NCBI GenBank assembly: GCA_049696015.1
Contig: JBAVTG010000182.1
Span: 1 to 15,634 of the forward strand
DNA length: 15,634 bases
Source: JANMEX01 sp049696015
GTDB lineage: Bacteria > Pseudomonadota > Alphaproteobacteria > Rhizobiales > Rhizobiaceae
Direction of reading: 5' to 3'
Both the position numbers and the translations under genes were made by a program. The notes below the pieces were generated by a model, which did not search any database, was not told the origin of the DNA, and worked only from the letters and a program-made list of their open reading frames with translations. Positions 7,599 through 14,768 of the stretch are shown here, piece by piece; positions within the stretch are counted from its first letter, which is position 1; each line of letters opens with the position of its first letter.

Positions 7599-8105
7599 AT
7601 GATAACCTTTTCGAGAACAGCCGCCGCACTGCTCGCGGCCGGACTTTCACTCATCACAGCGCCAGCAAATGCCGAAGACGCGCTGATACGGTTTTTTACC
7701 GGCAAAAGCGTTGCCGACGGCAAGTTCGCCGCCATCAACGGCGTCAAGCGCGACTTCAAGGTCAAACTGACAGGCCACTGGAACGGCCGGAAACTGACGC
7801 TGGTCGAGGATTTCGTCTATTCGGACGGCGTCAAAAACCGCAAGACCTGGCGCATGACCAAAACCGGGGAAGGCCGTTACACCGGCACGCGCGAAGATGT
7901 GATCGGCACAGCGACGGTCACAGTCAAAGGCCAGACAGCCAAGTTCGCCTACAATGTCGACATTGATGAAGGTCCGGGCCGGAATATCGTCCGATTTTAC
8001 GACACGCTGAAGTTCGCTCCGGACAACAAGACGATGAAAAACACGGCGCTGGTGACGAAGTATGGATTGCCAGTGGCAAAGGTGCGGGTCGATTTCAGAC
8101 GGTAA
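7599..8105 (+). CDS. Secreted DUF3833-family protein
   Basis: A 168-residue exported protein. The N terminus is a clear Sec signal peptide: MITFSRTAAALLAAGLSLIT, then APANA with probable cleavage near residue 25, before EDAL. No lipobox Cys is present. The mature part follows the DUF3833 pattern: FFTGKSVADGKFAAINGVKR, then GHWNGRKLTLVEDFVYSDGV, TWRMTKTGEGRYTGTREDVIG, and a beta-rich tail. The family name is from memory and its function is not established. The ATG follows GAGGAG (7586-7591) with 7-nt spacing, which decides this start over upstream in-frame codons. The gene converges with the minus-strand DUF6544-like gene, with 46 nt between stop codons and no obvious terminator hairpin. Confidence 0.85.
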   Translation: MITFSRTAAALLAAGLSLITAPANAEDALIRFFTGKSVADGKFAAINGVKRDFKVKLTGHWNGRKLTLVEDFVYSDGVKNRKTWRMTKTGEGRYTGTREDVIGTATVTVKGQTAKFAYNVDIDEGPGRNIVRFYDTLKFAPDNKTMKNTALVTKYGLPVAKVRVDFRR

Positions 8106-8151
8106 ATAGGACTTGGACCAGAATCATATGGTTTTGCCCGGTATCTTTAAA

Positions 8152-9033
8152 TTAGTTCGCTTTGATGCCGGAAAGAGTCATTCGACCGTAAGTAAAATCG
8201 CCCTCCGGATAATGCCAAATAGCCTCACCTTCGGTCGCGTAGCGCCGACCGCCAAACTCCTTGTAGTTGCGCATCGGTGTTGACCATCGAAGAATCCGCA
8301 AACTGCCGTCATCCTGCAACGCGCCGCGCTCGTCGGAAACGAAGTTCGCCAACTCGCCTGCCGCGTTGAAGAACAGCGACGCGCTGACCTTGTATGGTCC
8401 ATTGGTGAAGGTGACGCCTGCGGTCAGGTCATCAATCGGACGCCACGCCAGCCTTTCGTCTGCAAGTAAGGAAGGCGCAAAGAAGCACAGGTCATTCAGC
8501 AAAGTCACCATTTCAGTACGCGAAAGCTCTTCCCCCTTGATGTCAACCACATTGAACAGCGAGGCGAGCCGCACCCGCATGGTAGCTTCCGTTTTCGCAT
8601 AATCATGCAGCACAATCACCGGAAGGCCATACATGCGGGCCTTCATGAAAAACAGGCGTTTGGGCGTGTCGAAGCGGTCATACTGCTCAATCGGTCCCGG
8701 CATTCCCGTCTGGCCGGGTTTCTGAAACATTTCAGCATTGAACGCGAGTTGCAAAGCAGCGATGCGCGGCTTCCCGACTGAACCGGTCAGCCGGACATAA
8801 CGTTGAACCGGCGCTGGCAACTGAGCGATGCTTTCTTCGGTCACCAGCGGCCGCCGCCGGGTTGCATCAGATGCGGTTTCTGCGGCGAGTTGCCGACGGA
8901 AATCCGCCTCCAGATCTTGTCCGCGCCTCGCGATGAACCAAATGGCAACACCTGCAAGAACGACCAGGCAAACAAAGCCAATCAAAAGGTTCAAGTTCAA
9001 TTCCAATCCAATGCGAGACGCCTCTTCGATCAC
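8152..9033 (-). CDS. DUF6544-like membrane-anchored protein
   Basis: A 293-residue protein with one N-terminal membrane helix at about 14-35 (LNLLIGFVCLVVLAGVAIWF) and an Arg-rich cytoplasmic-side flank after it. SIAQLPAPVQRYVRLTGSVGKPRI lies at about 68-91. The L-P-x-P-V-Q-R-Y-x-R signature is what I associate with DUF6544/DUF6920 proteins (from memory). The rest looks beta-rich and ends near WHYPEGDFTYGRMTLSGIKA. The function is unknown; no catalytic motif is visible. The start is set at the GTG at 9031-9033, which overlaps the TGA of the upstream acg-like gene as GTGA, the usual geometry of translational coupling. Reading further upstream is only antisense-like extension into that gene's 3' end. 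Coupling suggests the two products act together or in fixed ratio. Confidence 0.8.
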   Translation of the reverse strand: MIEEASRIGLELNLNLLIGFVCLVVLAGVAIWFIARRGQDLEADFRRQLAAETASDATRRRPLVTEESIAQLPAPVQRYVRLTGSVGKPRIAALQLAFNAEMFQKPGQTGMPGPIEQYDRFDTPKRLFFMKARMYGLPVIVLHDYAKTEATMRVRLASLFNVVDIKGEELSRTEMVTLLNDLCFFAPSLLADERLAWRPIDDLTAGVTFTNGPYKVSASLFFNAAGELANFVSDERGALQDDGSLRILRWSTPMRNYKEFGGRRYATEGEAIWHYPEGDFTYGRMTLSGIKAN

Positions 9034-10124
9034 GCGGAGCTGATCACTTCGGCAATCGGCCGCCGCATTGAGCGGGGCATTGATGGCCCATAGCCGAAGC
9101 GAACCAGGAGATTTGGCCTTTTGTTGCCAATGCCAAGCAGCGCGGCCAGTTTGGCGCGCTGTTCCGGCACCTCGACAGCCTGATTCAAAAATGCGTGTTT
9201 CAACCCCAGTGAAGTCGCCTGCAAGGCAAAGCGCTGATAGCTGCGGCCTGCCTTTATCCAATGTTCCTTGTCGTCTTTATCGGCGACGAAAATGGCCAAA
9301 CCCGCAGATGATTTGATCTGCTTTACACATTTTTCGTTTTCGCCGGTGGCCGTAAAAACAAACCCGAACATCAGATTGCCAAGCCAGCTCGGCATGGTCG
9401 GATTGCCGGAACAGGCGGCGTAGAGCCCGTCGGCCTTGCTCACGGCACTCGAAGAATTGAACCGCAGCCAGGATTTCAGCTCCTCGGCAAATGCCGGGTT
9501 CTCGATTTGTGTAGTGTTACCAGCCAGAATAAGCTCAAGAATCTGATCCATACTCGGTCTGGCGGTAATCAAAATCACTTGGCTGCCATCAATCTGCGCT
9601 GCCACTTCCAGACTCTTCAGATCATGTGATGCGACAATTCTCCCGTCATATTCGTTGCGAGTGCATTGGCGCTGAATAATGGCGTCAAACAGAGCATCCT
9701 TTCCAGCAGGGCCTTTGCCAAGTGACACCTGAACTCCGCCATCGGATTGATCAATGAAATCCACCGCCGCACTTCTGTTTTGCGCGGAAGCGGCAAGCGC
9801 CAGATTCTCTGCCGCGCAGCCAAGGCTTGCAAACAAATGATGGCTGTCCGGATCCACCACTGGCGTTGCGCGGCTCATATCCGGCGAAATCAAAACGCCA
9901 TCAGCCGTCTTTCTGAACATCCAAGGTTGCGTGTTGTGGCTGTTTGCGGCCAGCCGGGCATAATGGACCAAATAGTCCAGATCATCACTGCCATTGGCGG
10001 CACGGGTTTTCCAGATCGCATCAACAGACTCTTCGTATGAGGGACCTTGCGTTGCCAAGTATGTTGCACCGCCTGCAAGAGCCAGAACCCCGGTTCCGAG
10101 GATCATGCTTCTTCTCGATATCAT
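9030..10124 (-). CDS. Tat-signal Acg/nitroreductase-like FMN-binding protein
   Basis: A 364-residue protein resembling the Acg family, FMN-binding members of the nitroreductase superfamily. The N terminus is a twin-arginine export signal: MISRRSMILGTGVLALAGGA, with S-R-R-S-M-I at 3-8. A nitroreductase-type motif, ARLAANSHNTQPWMF, is at 56-70, where the N-T-Q-P-W core is expected to contact the flavin. The C terminus (GRSYQRFALQATSLGLKHAF, then RPNLLVRFGYG) matches the end of the fold. The Tat signal fits export of a folded, cofactor-loaded protein. Acg relatives are reported as FMN-binding but poorly active or inactive nitroreductases, so enzymatic activity is not assured. The ATG at 10124 is chosen for the AGGTGG ribosome-binding site; an ATG at 10172 would bury the Tat signal. 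The gene is coupled to the DUF6544-like gene. Confidence 0.85.
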   Translation of the reverse strand: MISRRSMILGTGVLALAGGATYLATQGPSYEESVDAIWKTRAANGSDDLDYLVHYARLAANSHNTQPWMFRKTADGVLISPDMSRATPVVDPDSHHLFASLGCAAENLALAASAQNRSAAVDFIDQSDGGVQVSLGKGPAGKDALFDAIIQRQCTRNEYDGRIVASHDLKSLEVAAQIDGSQVILITARPSMDQILELILAGNTTQIENPAFAEELKSWLRFNSSSAVSKADGLYAACSGNPTMPSWLGNLMFGFVFTATGENEKCVKQIKSSAGLAIFVADKDDKEHWIKAGRSYQRFALQATSLGLKHAFLNQAVEVPEQRAKLAALLGIGNKRPNLLVRFGYGPSMPRSMRRPIAEVISSA

Positions 10125-10359
10125 GATCACCACCTGCGTTTGTCCTATTGAGTTTCGATACACTTTTTTCACGGGCCGATTTTGATCCAGCGCAATTCGA
10201 ACAGTCGGTAGCGATGTTCGGAATATTCGCGTGGGTTAGCCACTATTGGCTTTCCACTTCCCTCACCGCTGCTTTTCCCTTATTGCCTGCCTGCAATTCA
10301 TTTCATTCACTTCTGAGCAAAGCCGGTTTCTGGCTCTCCGGAAGGCGTACGGGACAGTC
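10125..10359. promoter_or_regulatory. Divergent intergenic region between the acg-like gene and obgE
   Basis: These 235 nt must hold the promoters of both divergent transcription units. No convincing -35/-10 pair was found by eye. An imperfect inverted repeat at 10195-10224 (ATTCGAACA, 11-nt spacer, TGTTCGGAAT) is operator-like, with 6 bp (CGAACA/TGTTCG) pairing perfectly. No small gene with recognisable features is seen here. Confidence 0.45.
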
Positions 10360-11394
10360 ATGAAATTTCTCGACACGGCAAAAGTTTACATCCGTTCAGG
10401 TGACGGCGGCGCGGGGTCCGTGTCGTTCCGGCGCGAGAAGTTTATCGAGTTTGGCGGGCCGGACGGCGGCGACGGCGGCAAGGGCGGCGATATTTGGGTC
10501 GAGGCGGTTGACGGGCTGAATACGCTGATCGACTATCGCTACCAGCAGCATTTCAAGGCCAAGACCGGCATGCACGGCATGGGCCGCAATCTCGCTGGCG
10601 CAAAGTCCGCAGATGTGACTCTCAAGGTGCCGGCCGGAACGCAGGTTTACGACGAGGACAACGAGACGCTGATTTGCGACCTTCAGAAGGTTGGCGACAG
10701 ATTCAGACTGGCCAAGGGCGGCAATGGCGGTTTCGGCAACGCCCATTTCAAGACTTCGACCAACCAAGCGCCAAGCCGCGCCAACCCGGGACAAGAAGGT
10801 CAAGAACGCAACATCTGGCTGCGTCTTAAGCTGATCGCTGATGCTGGGCTCGTTGGTCTGCCGAACGCCGGCAAATCAACATTTCTCGCCAGCGTCACTG
10901 CTGCGCGGCCGAAGATTGCCGGTTATCCATTCACCACACTTTACCCCAACCTTGGCGTTGCAAACATTGACGGGCGCGAATTCATCATCGCCGATATTCC
11001 CGGTCTCATCGAAGGCGCGCATGAAGGCATTGGGTTGGGCGACCGCTTTCTTGGCCATGTCGAGCGCACCCGCGTGCTCTTGCACCTCGTCTCGGCCCAA
11101 GAAGAAGATGTCGCCAAGGCCTACAAGACAGTGCGCAAGGAATTGAAGGCCTATGGCGAGGAATTGTCAGACAAGCCGGAAATCGTCGCGCTCTCGCAAG
11201 TCGACACGATCGACGAAGAGACAAGGACGGCAAAGCTCACGGCGCTGAAAAAGGCCTGCAAGAAGGTGCCGCTCGCTATCTCTGGAGCCACCCGTGAGGG
11301 CTTGGAAACCGCGCTGCGCAAACTGGCGCTTGAGATATCCATTTCGAAAGCAGACGAAGCGCCGGCCAAGCCGGACACGCGGTGGCAGGACTGA
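10360..11394 (+). CDS. obgE: Obg-family GTPase ObgE/CgtA
   Basis: A 344-residue essential GTPase that binds the 50S ribosomal subunit and links ribosome assembly to growth and stringent control. The Gly-rich Obg domain occupies 1-158 (FLDTAKVYIRSGDGGAGSVS at 3-22, then GGPDGGDGGKGG at 32-43). The G domain follows: P-loop GLPNAGKST at 166-174, switch I with FTT at 191-193, switch II DIPGLIEGA at 212-220. The G4 position reads LSQVD (278-282) where most Obg proteins have NKxD, and G5 is ISGA (307-310). The ATG at 10360 matches the universal MKFLDxAKV opening; the longer upstream reading is not used. There is no long C-terminal extension. proB begins 5 nt after the stop. The usual upstream rplU-rpmA genes are not in the window. 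Confidence 0.97.
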   Translation: MKFLDTAKVYIRSGDGGAGSVSFRREKFIEFGGPDGGDGGKGGDIWVEAVDGLNTLIDYRYQQHFKAKTGMHGMGRNLAGAKSADVTLKVPAGTQVYDEDNETLICDLQKVGDRFRLAKGGNGGFGNAHFKTSTNQAPSRANPGQEGQERNIWLRLKLIADAGLVGLPNAGKSTFLASVTAARPKIAGYPFTTLYPNLGVANIDGREFIIADIPGLIEGAHEGIGLGDRFLGHVERTRVLLHLVSAQEEDVAKAYKTVRKELKAYGEELSDKPEIVALSQVDTIDEETRTAKLTALKKACKKVPLAISGATREGLETALRKLALEISISKADEAPAKPDTRWQD

Positions 11395-11399
11395 CAGCC

Positions 11400-12527
11400 A
11401 TGTCGCTGCCGCAGCTCAGATCCTTCAAACGAATTGTCGTAAAGATTGGCTCCGCGCTGTTGGTCGACCGCACCACTGGCCTGAAGCGCGAATGGCTGGA
11501 AAGCCTTTGCGCAGACGTGGCAAAACTTGCCAGCAGCGGCACTGAAGTTTTGCTTGTCTCTTCCGGTGCGATTGCGCTTGGCCGCACTGTGCTCAAATTG
11601 CCCAAGGGCGCTCTGAAGCTGGAGGAAAGCCAGGCGTCTGCAGCGGTCGGCCAGATTGCCCTTGCCCGCGCCTACGATGAAGCATTAGGCGCGCTTGGGC
11701 TGACGACGAGCCAGATCCTAGTGACGCTCGGCGACACCGAAGAGCGCCGCCGCTATCTCAACGCCCGCGCCACAATCGATACGCTGCTCCGACTCAAGGC
11801 CATCCCGGTGATCAACGAGAATGACACGGTGGCAACAAGCGAAATCCGCTATGGCGACAATGACCGTCTGGCGGCGCGGGTCGCAACCATGATGGGGGCG
11901 GACTTGCTCATCCTGCTTTCAGATATTGACGGACTTTACACTGCCCCGCCGCATCTTGATCCGCAGGCGAAGTTTTTGTCGGTCATCGACAAGATCACAC
12001 CTTCAATTGAGGCGATGGCTGGCGCTGCCGCATCTGAGATTTCCAAGGGCGGCATGAAGACAAAGCTGGATGCGGGCAAAATCGCCACGGCCGCGGGCAC
12101 GGCGATGATTATTACCTCCGGCGCCCGGCTCAACCCGCTGTCGGCGATCGACCGCGGCGAGCGGGCGAGTCTTTTCAAGCCCTCGCTCAATCCGGTCAGC
12201 GCCTGGAAAACCTGGATTGCCGGAAACCTTGAACCTGCCGGCAAATTGCAAATTGATGCGGGCGCACTGACTGCGCTTTTGTCTGGAAAGTCGTTGCTGG
12301 CGGCCGGCGTGCGGTCTGTGCAGGGCACGTTCGAGCGCGGCGATACGGTTGCCGTTTTGGGTCCGGATGGACGCGAAGCGGCACGGGGACTGGTGGCCTA
12401 TGATTCATCCGACGCGGTGAAAATCACCGGCAAGAAATCATCAGACATTCCGGCCATTTTGGGCTATGAAGCCCGCGCTGCCATGATCCACCGCGATGAC
12501 ATGGTGGTATCGCACAAAGCGGACTGA
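11400..12527 (+). CDS. proB: Glutamate 5-kinase
   Basis: A 375-residue enzyme that phosphorylates L-glutamate to gamma-glutamyl phosphate, the first and usually proline-inhibited step of proline synthesis. The amino acid kinase domain covers about 10-260, with RIVVKIGSALLVD at 11-23, LLVSSGAIALGR, a NENDTVATSEIRYGDNDRLA substrate segment, and GGMKTKLDAGKIA near the end. A C-terminal PUA domain lies at about 280-370 (LAAGVRSVQGTFERGDTVAV), so this is the two-domain form found in most proteobacteria. The ATG at 11400 is preferred because AGGA lies 9 nt before it. A GTG at 11382 is in frame but sits inside the end of obgE and would add six residues. proA starts 5 nt after the stop. Confidence 0.97.
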   Translation: MSLPQLRSFKRIVVKIGSALLVDRTTGLKREWLESLCADVAKLASSGTEVLLVSSGAIALGRTVLKLPKGALKLEESQASAAVGQIALARAYDEALGALGLTTSQILVTLGDTEERRRYLNARATIDTLLRLKAIPVINENDTVATSEIRYGDNDRLAARVATMMGADLLILLSDIDGLYTAPPHLDPQAKFLSVIDKITPSIEAMAGAAASEISKGGMKTKLDAGKIATAAGTAMIITSGARLNPLSAIDRGERASLFKPSLNPVSAWKTWIAGNLEPAGKLQIDAGALTALLSGKSLLAAGVRSVQGTFERGDTVAVLGPDGREAARGLVAYDSSDAVKITGKKSSDIPAILGYEARAAMIHRDDMVVSHKAD

Positions 12528-12532
12528 ACCTG

Positions 12533-13813
12533 ATGCTGACCAAAAACGAAGCCGCCACCGATATTCAAGCGCTGATGCTGGACATTGGCCGGCGCGCCCG
12601 CACGGCTGCGGCGCCGCTGGCGCTGGCAAGCGCTGAAAGAAAGTATGCGGCTTTGACTGGCATGGCTCAGGCGATCCTGCGCGACAAGGATACTATCATG
12701 GCTGCCAACGCTGTGGACATGATGAACGGCGAAGAAGCCGGCTTGTCGCCGGCGCTGCTGGACCGTTTGAAACTTGATGACAATCGCATCCGCGCCATTG
12801 CCGACGGCATCCGCTCGATTGCTGAACTCAAGGATCCGATTGGCGAAGTGATCGCTGAATGGGATCGGCCCAATGGCTTGCACATCGAGCGCGTGCGCAC
12901 GCCGCTTGGCGTCATTGGCGTGATCTATGAAAGCCGCCCGAATGTGACGGCAGACGCGGGCGCGCTGTGCCTGAAGGCAGGCAATCCGGTGATCTTGCGC
13001 GGCGGGTCGGACTCGGTGCATTCGTCCGAAGCCATCCATGCCTGCATGGTCGAAGGACTTAGAAGCTCCGGACTTCCCGAAGACGCCATCCAGCGCGTGC
13101 CGGTGACCGACCGGGCTGCGGTGGGTGAAATGCTCAAGGGCCTTGGCGGCAATCTGGACGTCATCGTTCCGCGCGGCGGCAAGAGCCTTGTCGAGCGGGT
13201 TCAGACAGACGCCCGCGTACCTGTGTTCGCCCATCTTGAGGGCATCTGCCACGTCTATGTCGACGCCTCGGCCGACCCGGAGATGGCCCGCAAGATCGTG
13301 CTCAACGCCAAGATGCGCCGCACCGGCGTTTGCGGTTCTGCCGAGTGTCTTTTGATTGACTGGAAGTTCTACACCAAGCACGGCGCGCCGATGATCGACG
13401 ACTTGCTCAAGGCGGGATGCGAAGTGCGGGCTGAGGGTGAACTGCAGAAGATCAAGGGCACTGTTCAAGCGAACGCCTCAGACTTTGGCCACGAGTTCCT
13501 CGATGCTATCATAGCTGCCAAATTGGTGGACGGAATTGGCGAGGCTATCGACCATATCAATCGCTATTCCTCGCATCATACAGAAGCGGTGATTTGCGAA
13601 AACCATTCGGTCGCCGAGCGCTTCTTCAACGAGATCGACTCGGCCATCCTCCTGCACAATGCATCCACGCAATTTGCCGATGGCGGCGAGTTCGGCATGG
13701 GGGCGGAGATCGGCATTGCAACAGGCAGGATGCACGCGCGCGGACCAGTGGGCGTGGAGCAACTTACCTCGTTCAAATACCGCGTGCGCGGCACGGGCCA
13801 GACACGTCCGTGA
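12533..13813 (+). CDS. proA: Gamma-glutamyl phosphate reductase
   Basis: A 426-residue NADPH-dependent enzyme that reduces gamma-glutamyl phosphate, the product of ProB, to glutamate-5-semialdehyde, which cyclises towards proline. It belongs to the aldehyde dehydrogenase superfamily. Visible features are the cofactor-binding stretch TPLGVIGVIYESRPNVTADA at 123-142, LKAGNPVILRGGSD at 147-160, and RTGVCGSAE at 263-271, with Cys267 the expected catalytic thiol. The C-terminal ADGGEFGMGAEIGIATGRMH followed by ARGPVGVEQLTSFKY is diagnostic of ProA. The length fits the family. Only 5 nt separate it from proB, so the unstable intermediate is made and used by co-expressed proteins. Its TGA overlaps a GTG in the frame of the downstream nadD. 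Confidence 0.98.
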   Translation: MLTKNEAATDIQALMLDIGRRARTAAAPLALASAERKYAALTGMAQAILRDKDTIMAANAVDMMNGEEAGLSPALLDRLKLDDNRIRAIADGIRSIAELKDPIGEVIAEWDRPNGLHIERVRTPLGVIGVIYESRPNVTADAGALCLKAGNPVILRGGSDSVHSSEAIHACMVEGLRSSGLPEDAIQRVPVTDRAAVGEMLKGLGGNLDVIVPRGGKSLVERVQTDARVPVFAHLEGICHVYVDASADPEMARKIVLNAKMRRTGVCGSAECLLIDWKFYTKHGAPMIDDLLKAGCEVRAEGELQKIKGTVQANASDFGHEFLDAIIAAKLVDGIGEAIDHINRYSSHHTEAVICENHSVAERFFNEIDSAILLHNASTQFADGGEFGMGAEIGIATGRMHARGPVGVEQLTSFKYRVRGTGQTRP

Positions 13814-13821
13814 CGGCAGAA

Positions 13822-13865
13822 GCATTTCCTGGAAAAGTGCGAAGCGATTTTCCGTCCGGAAATGC
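13822..13865. repeat. Palindromic intergenic repeat between proA and nadD
   Basis: GCATTTCC (13822-13829) pairs perfectly with GGAAATGC (13858-13865). Nested inside, GGAAAA (13831-13836) pairs with TTTTCC (13848-13853) around a GTGCGAAGCGA loop. The two-tier stem and its wording resemble a short palindromic repeat that I recall as scattered through rhizobial genomes (from memory). It lies in the 95-nt gap between proA and nadD, inside an operon whose other gaps are 5 nt. Confidence 0.7.
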
Positions 13866-13908
13866 GAAAACGCAAAAATTCAATGGTGTCGCCAGTCCAT
13901 ACTTGAAA

Positions 13909-14499
13909 ATGCCGCATGCTCAGAAGGGCATGACCATTGGCCTGTTCGGCGGGTCATTCAATCCGCCGCATGGCGGCCATCTGCTGCTGGCAGAGATTGC
14001 GCTTCGCCGGCTTGATCTCGACCAGCTCTGGTGGATCGTCACCCCCGGCAATCCGCTGAAAGACACACGCGAACTTGCGCCATTGCCGGAGCGTCTGGCG
14101 GCCTGCGAACTTCTGGCGCAAGACCCGCGCATCAAGATCACGGCCTTTGAAGCCCGGCACAATATCCGCTTTACCGCCGACACGTTGAAACTGGTGCAGG
14201 AGCGCAACCCCGGCGTCGGCTTCATCTGGCTGATGGGCGCGGACAATCTGAAGGATTTCCACAAATGGCAGCGCTGGCGGCACATTGCCGAGACGTTTCC
14301 GATTGCCGTGATCGACCGGCCCGGATCGACGCTTGCCTATCTCTCGTCAAGACTTGCCAAAACCTATGATTATGCCCGCATCGACGAAGATCACGCCCAA
14401 GCGCTCGGCCGTCACAAGGCCCCGGCTTGGACATTCATCCACGGGCCACGTTCGAGCCTGTCATCGACGGCGATCAGGAAGGCAAGAAGCGCAGGGTGA
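13909..14499 (+). CDS. nadD: Nicotinate-nucleotide adenylyltransferase
   Basis: A 196-residue enzyme that adenylates nicotinate mononucleotide to deamido-NAD in NAD synthesis. The nucleotidyltransferase signature GLFGGSFNPPHGGHLLLAE is at about 11-29, including the catalytic HxGH. LWWIVTPGNPLK, WLMGADNLKDFHKW and the C-terminal SSLSSTAIRKAR (equivalent of the ISSTxIR motif) are all present. The start is uncertain. ATG 13909 gives MPHAQKGMTIGLFGGSFNPP, matching rhizobial relatives. ATG 13930 is a shorter option. A GTG at 13810, overlapping the proA stop, stays open in frame and would add 33 residues, about half of them translated from the palindromic repeat. The expected next gene in rhizobia, rsfS, does not follow. 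Confidence 0.94.
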   Translation: MPHAQKGMTIGLFGGSFNPPHGGHLLLAEIALRRLDLDQLWWIVTPGNPLKDTRELAPLPERLAACELLAQDPRIKITAFEARHNIRFTADTLKLVQERNPGVGFIWLMGADNLKDFHKWQRWRHIAETFPIAVIDRPGSTLAYLSSRLAKTYDYARIDEDHAQALGRHKAPAWTFIHGPRSSLSSTAIRKARSAG

Positions 14500-14548
14500 A
14501 AAGTCTTTTAAATCCCGCAGCTTAGTCCTTTCTGGCCAACCCCCAGCA

Positions 14549-14707
14549 TTCGTCATTCCGGGGCGGCACAGCCGAACCCGGAATCTATGCCTCGCAGGTG
14601 CTGAAACCAGAGTTGGTGGGGTGATAAGTTGGTCTGCACCAGAATTGATGTCGCGTCTGTCCACGGCATGGCTTCCGGGTTCCGCTGCGCGGCCCCGCAA
14701 TGACGAA
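14549..14707. repeat. Long imperfect inverted repeat (MITE/REP-like) downstream of nadD
   Basis: Arms 14549-14591 and 14665-14707 are 43 nt each and complementary at 37 positions without gaps, around a 73-nt centre. Each arm starts TTCGTCATT and contains GAACCCGGAA. The wording is that of an intergenic palindrome I recall in many rhizobial genomes. It fills most of 14500-14768, where no real gene is seen; open readings across it are by-products of the palindrome. It may also act as a transcript end for the obgE-nadD operon. Confidence 0.8.
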
Positions 14708-14768
14708 AGCTTGGGGTACTTTTGAGAAAAATCATTGCTGCGTTTAGGCGCGGTGCAACGCACTGATT

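Noticed and set aside
10198..10229. Possible alphaproteobacterial LexA box (GTTC-N7-GTTC) near obgE
   Set aside because: The half-sites present are spaced or oriented wrongly: GTTC-N5-ATTC and GAAC facing GTTC. The SOS-box consensus is not met.
10246..10359. N-terminal extension of obgE
   Set aside because: The upstream 38 residues do not match Obg proteins; the conserved opening MKFLDxAKV starts at 10360.
12464..13468. 334-residue minus-strand open reading opposite proA
   Set aside because: It is antisense to a highly conserved ProA, has a His/Arg-rich low-complexity composition typical of shadow frames, and shows no recognisable domain.
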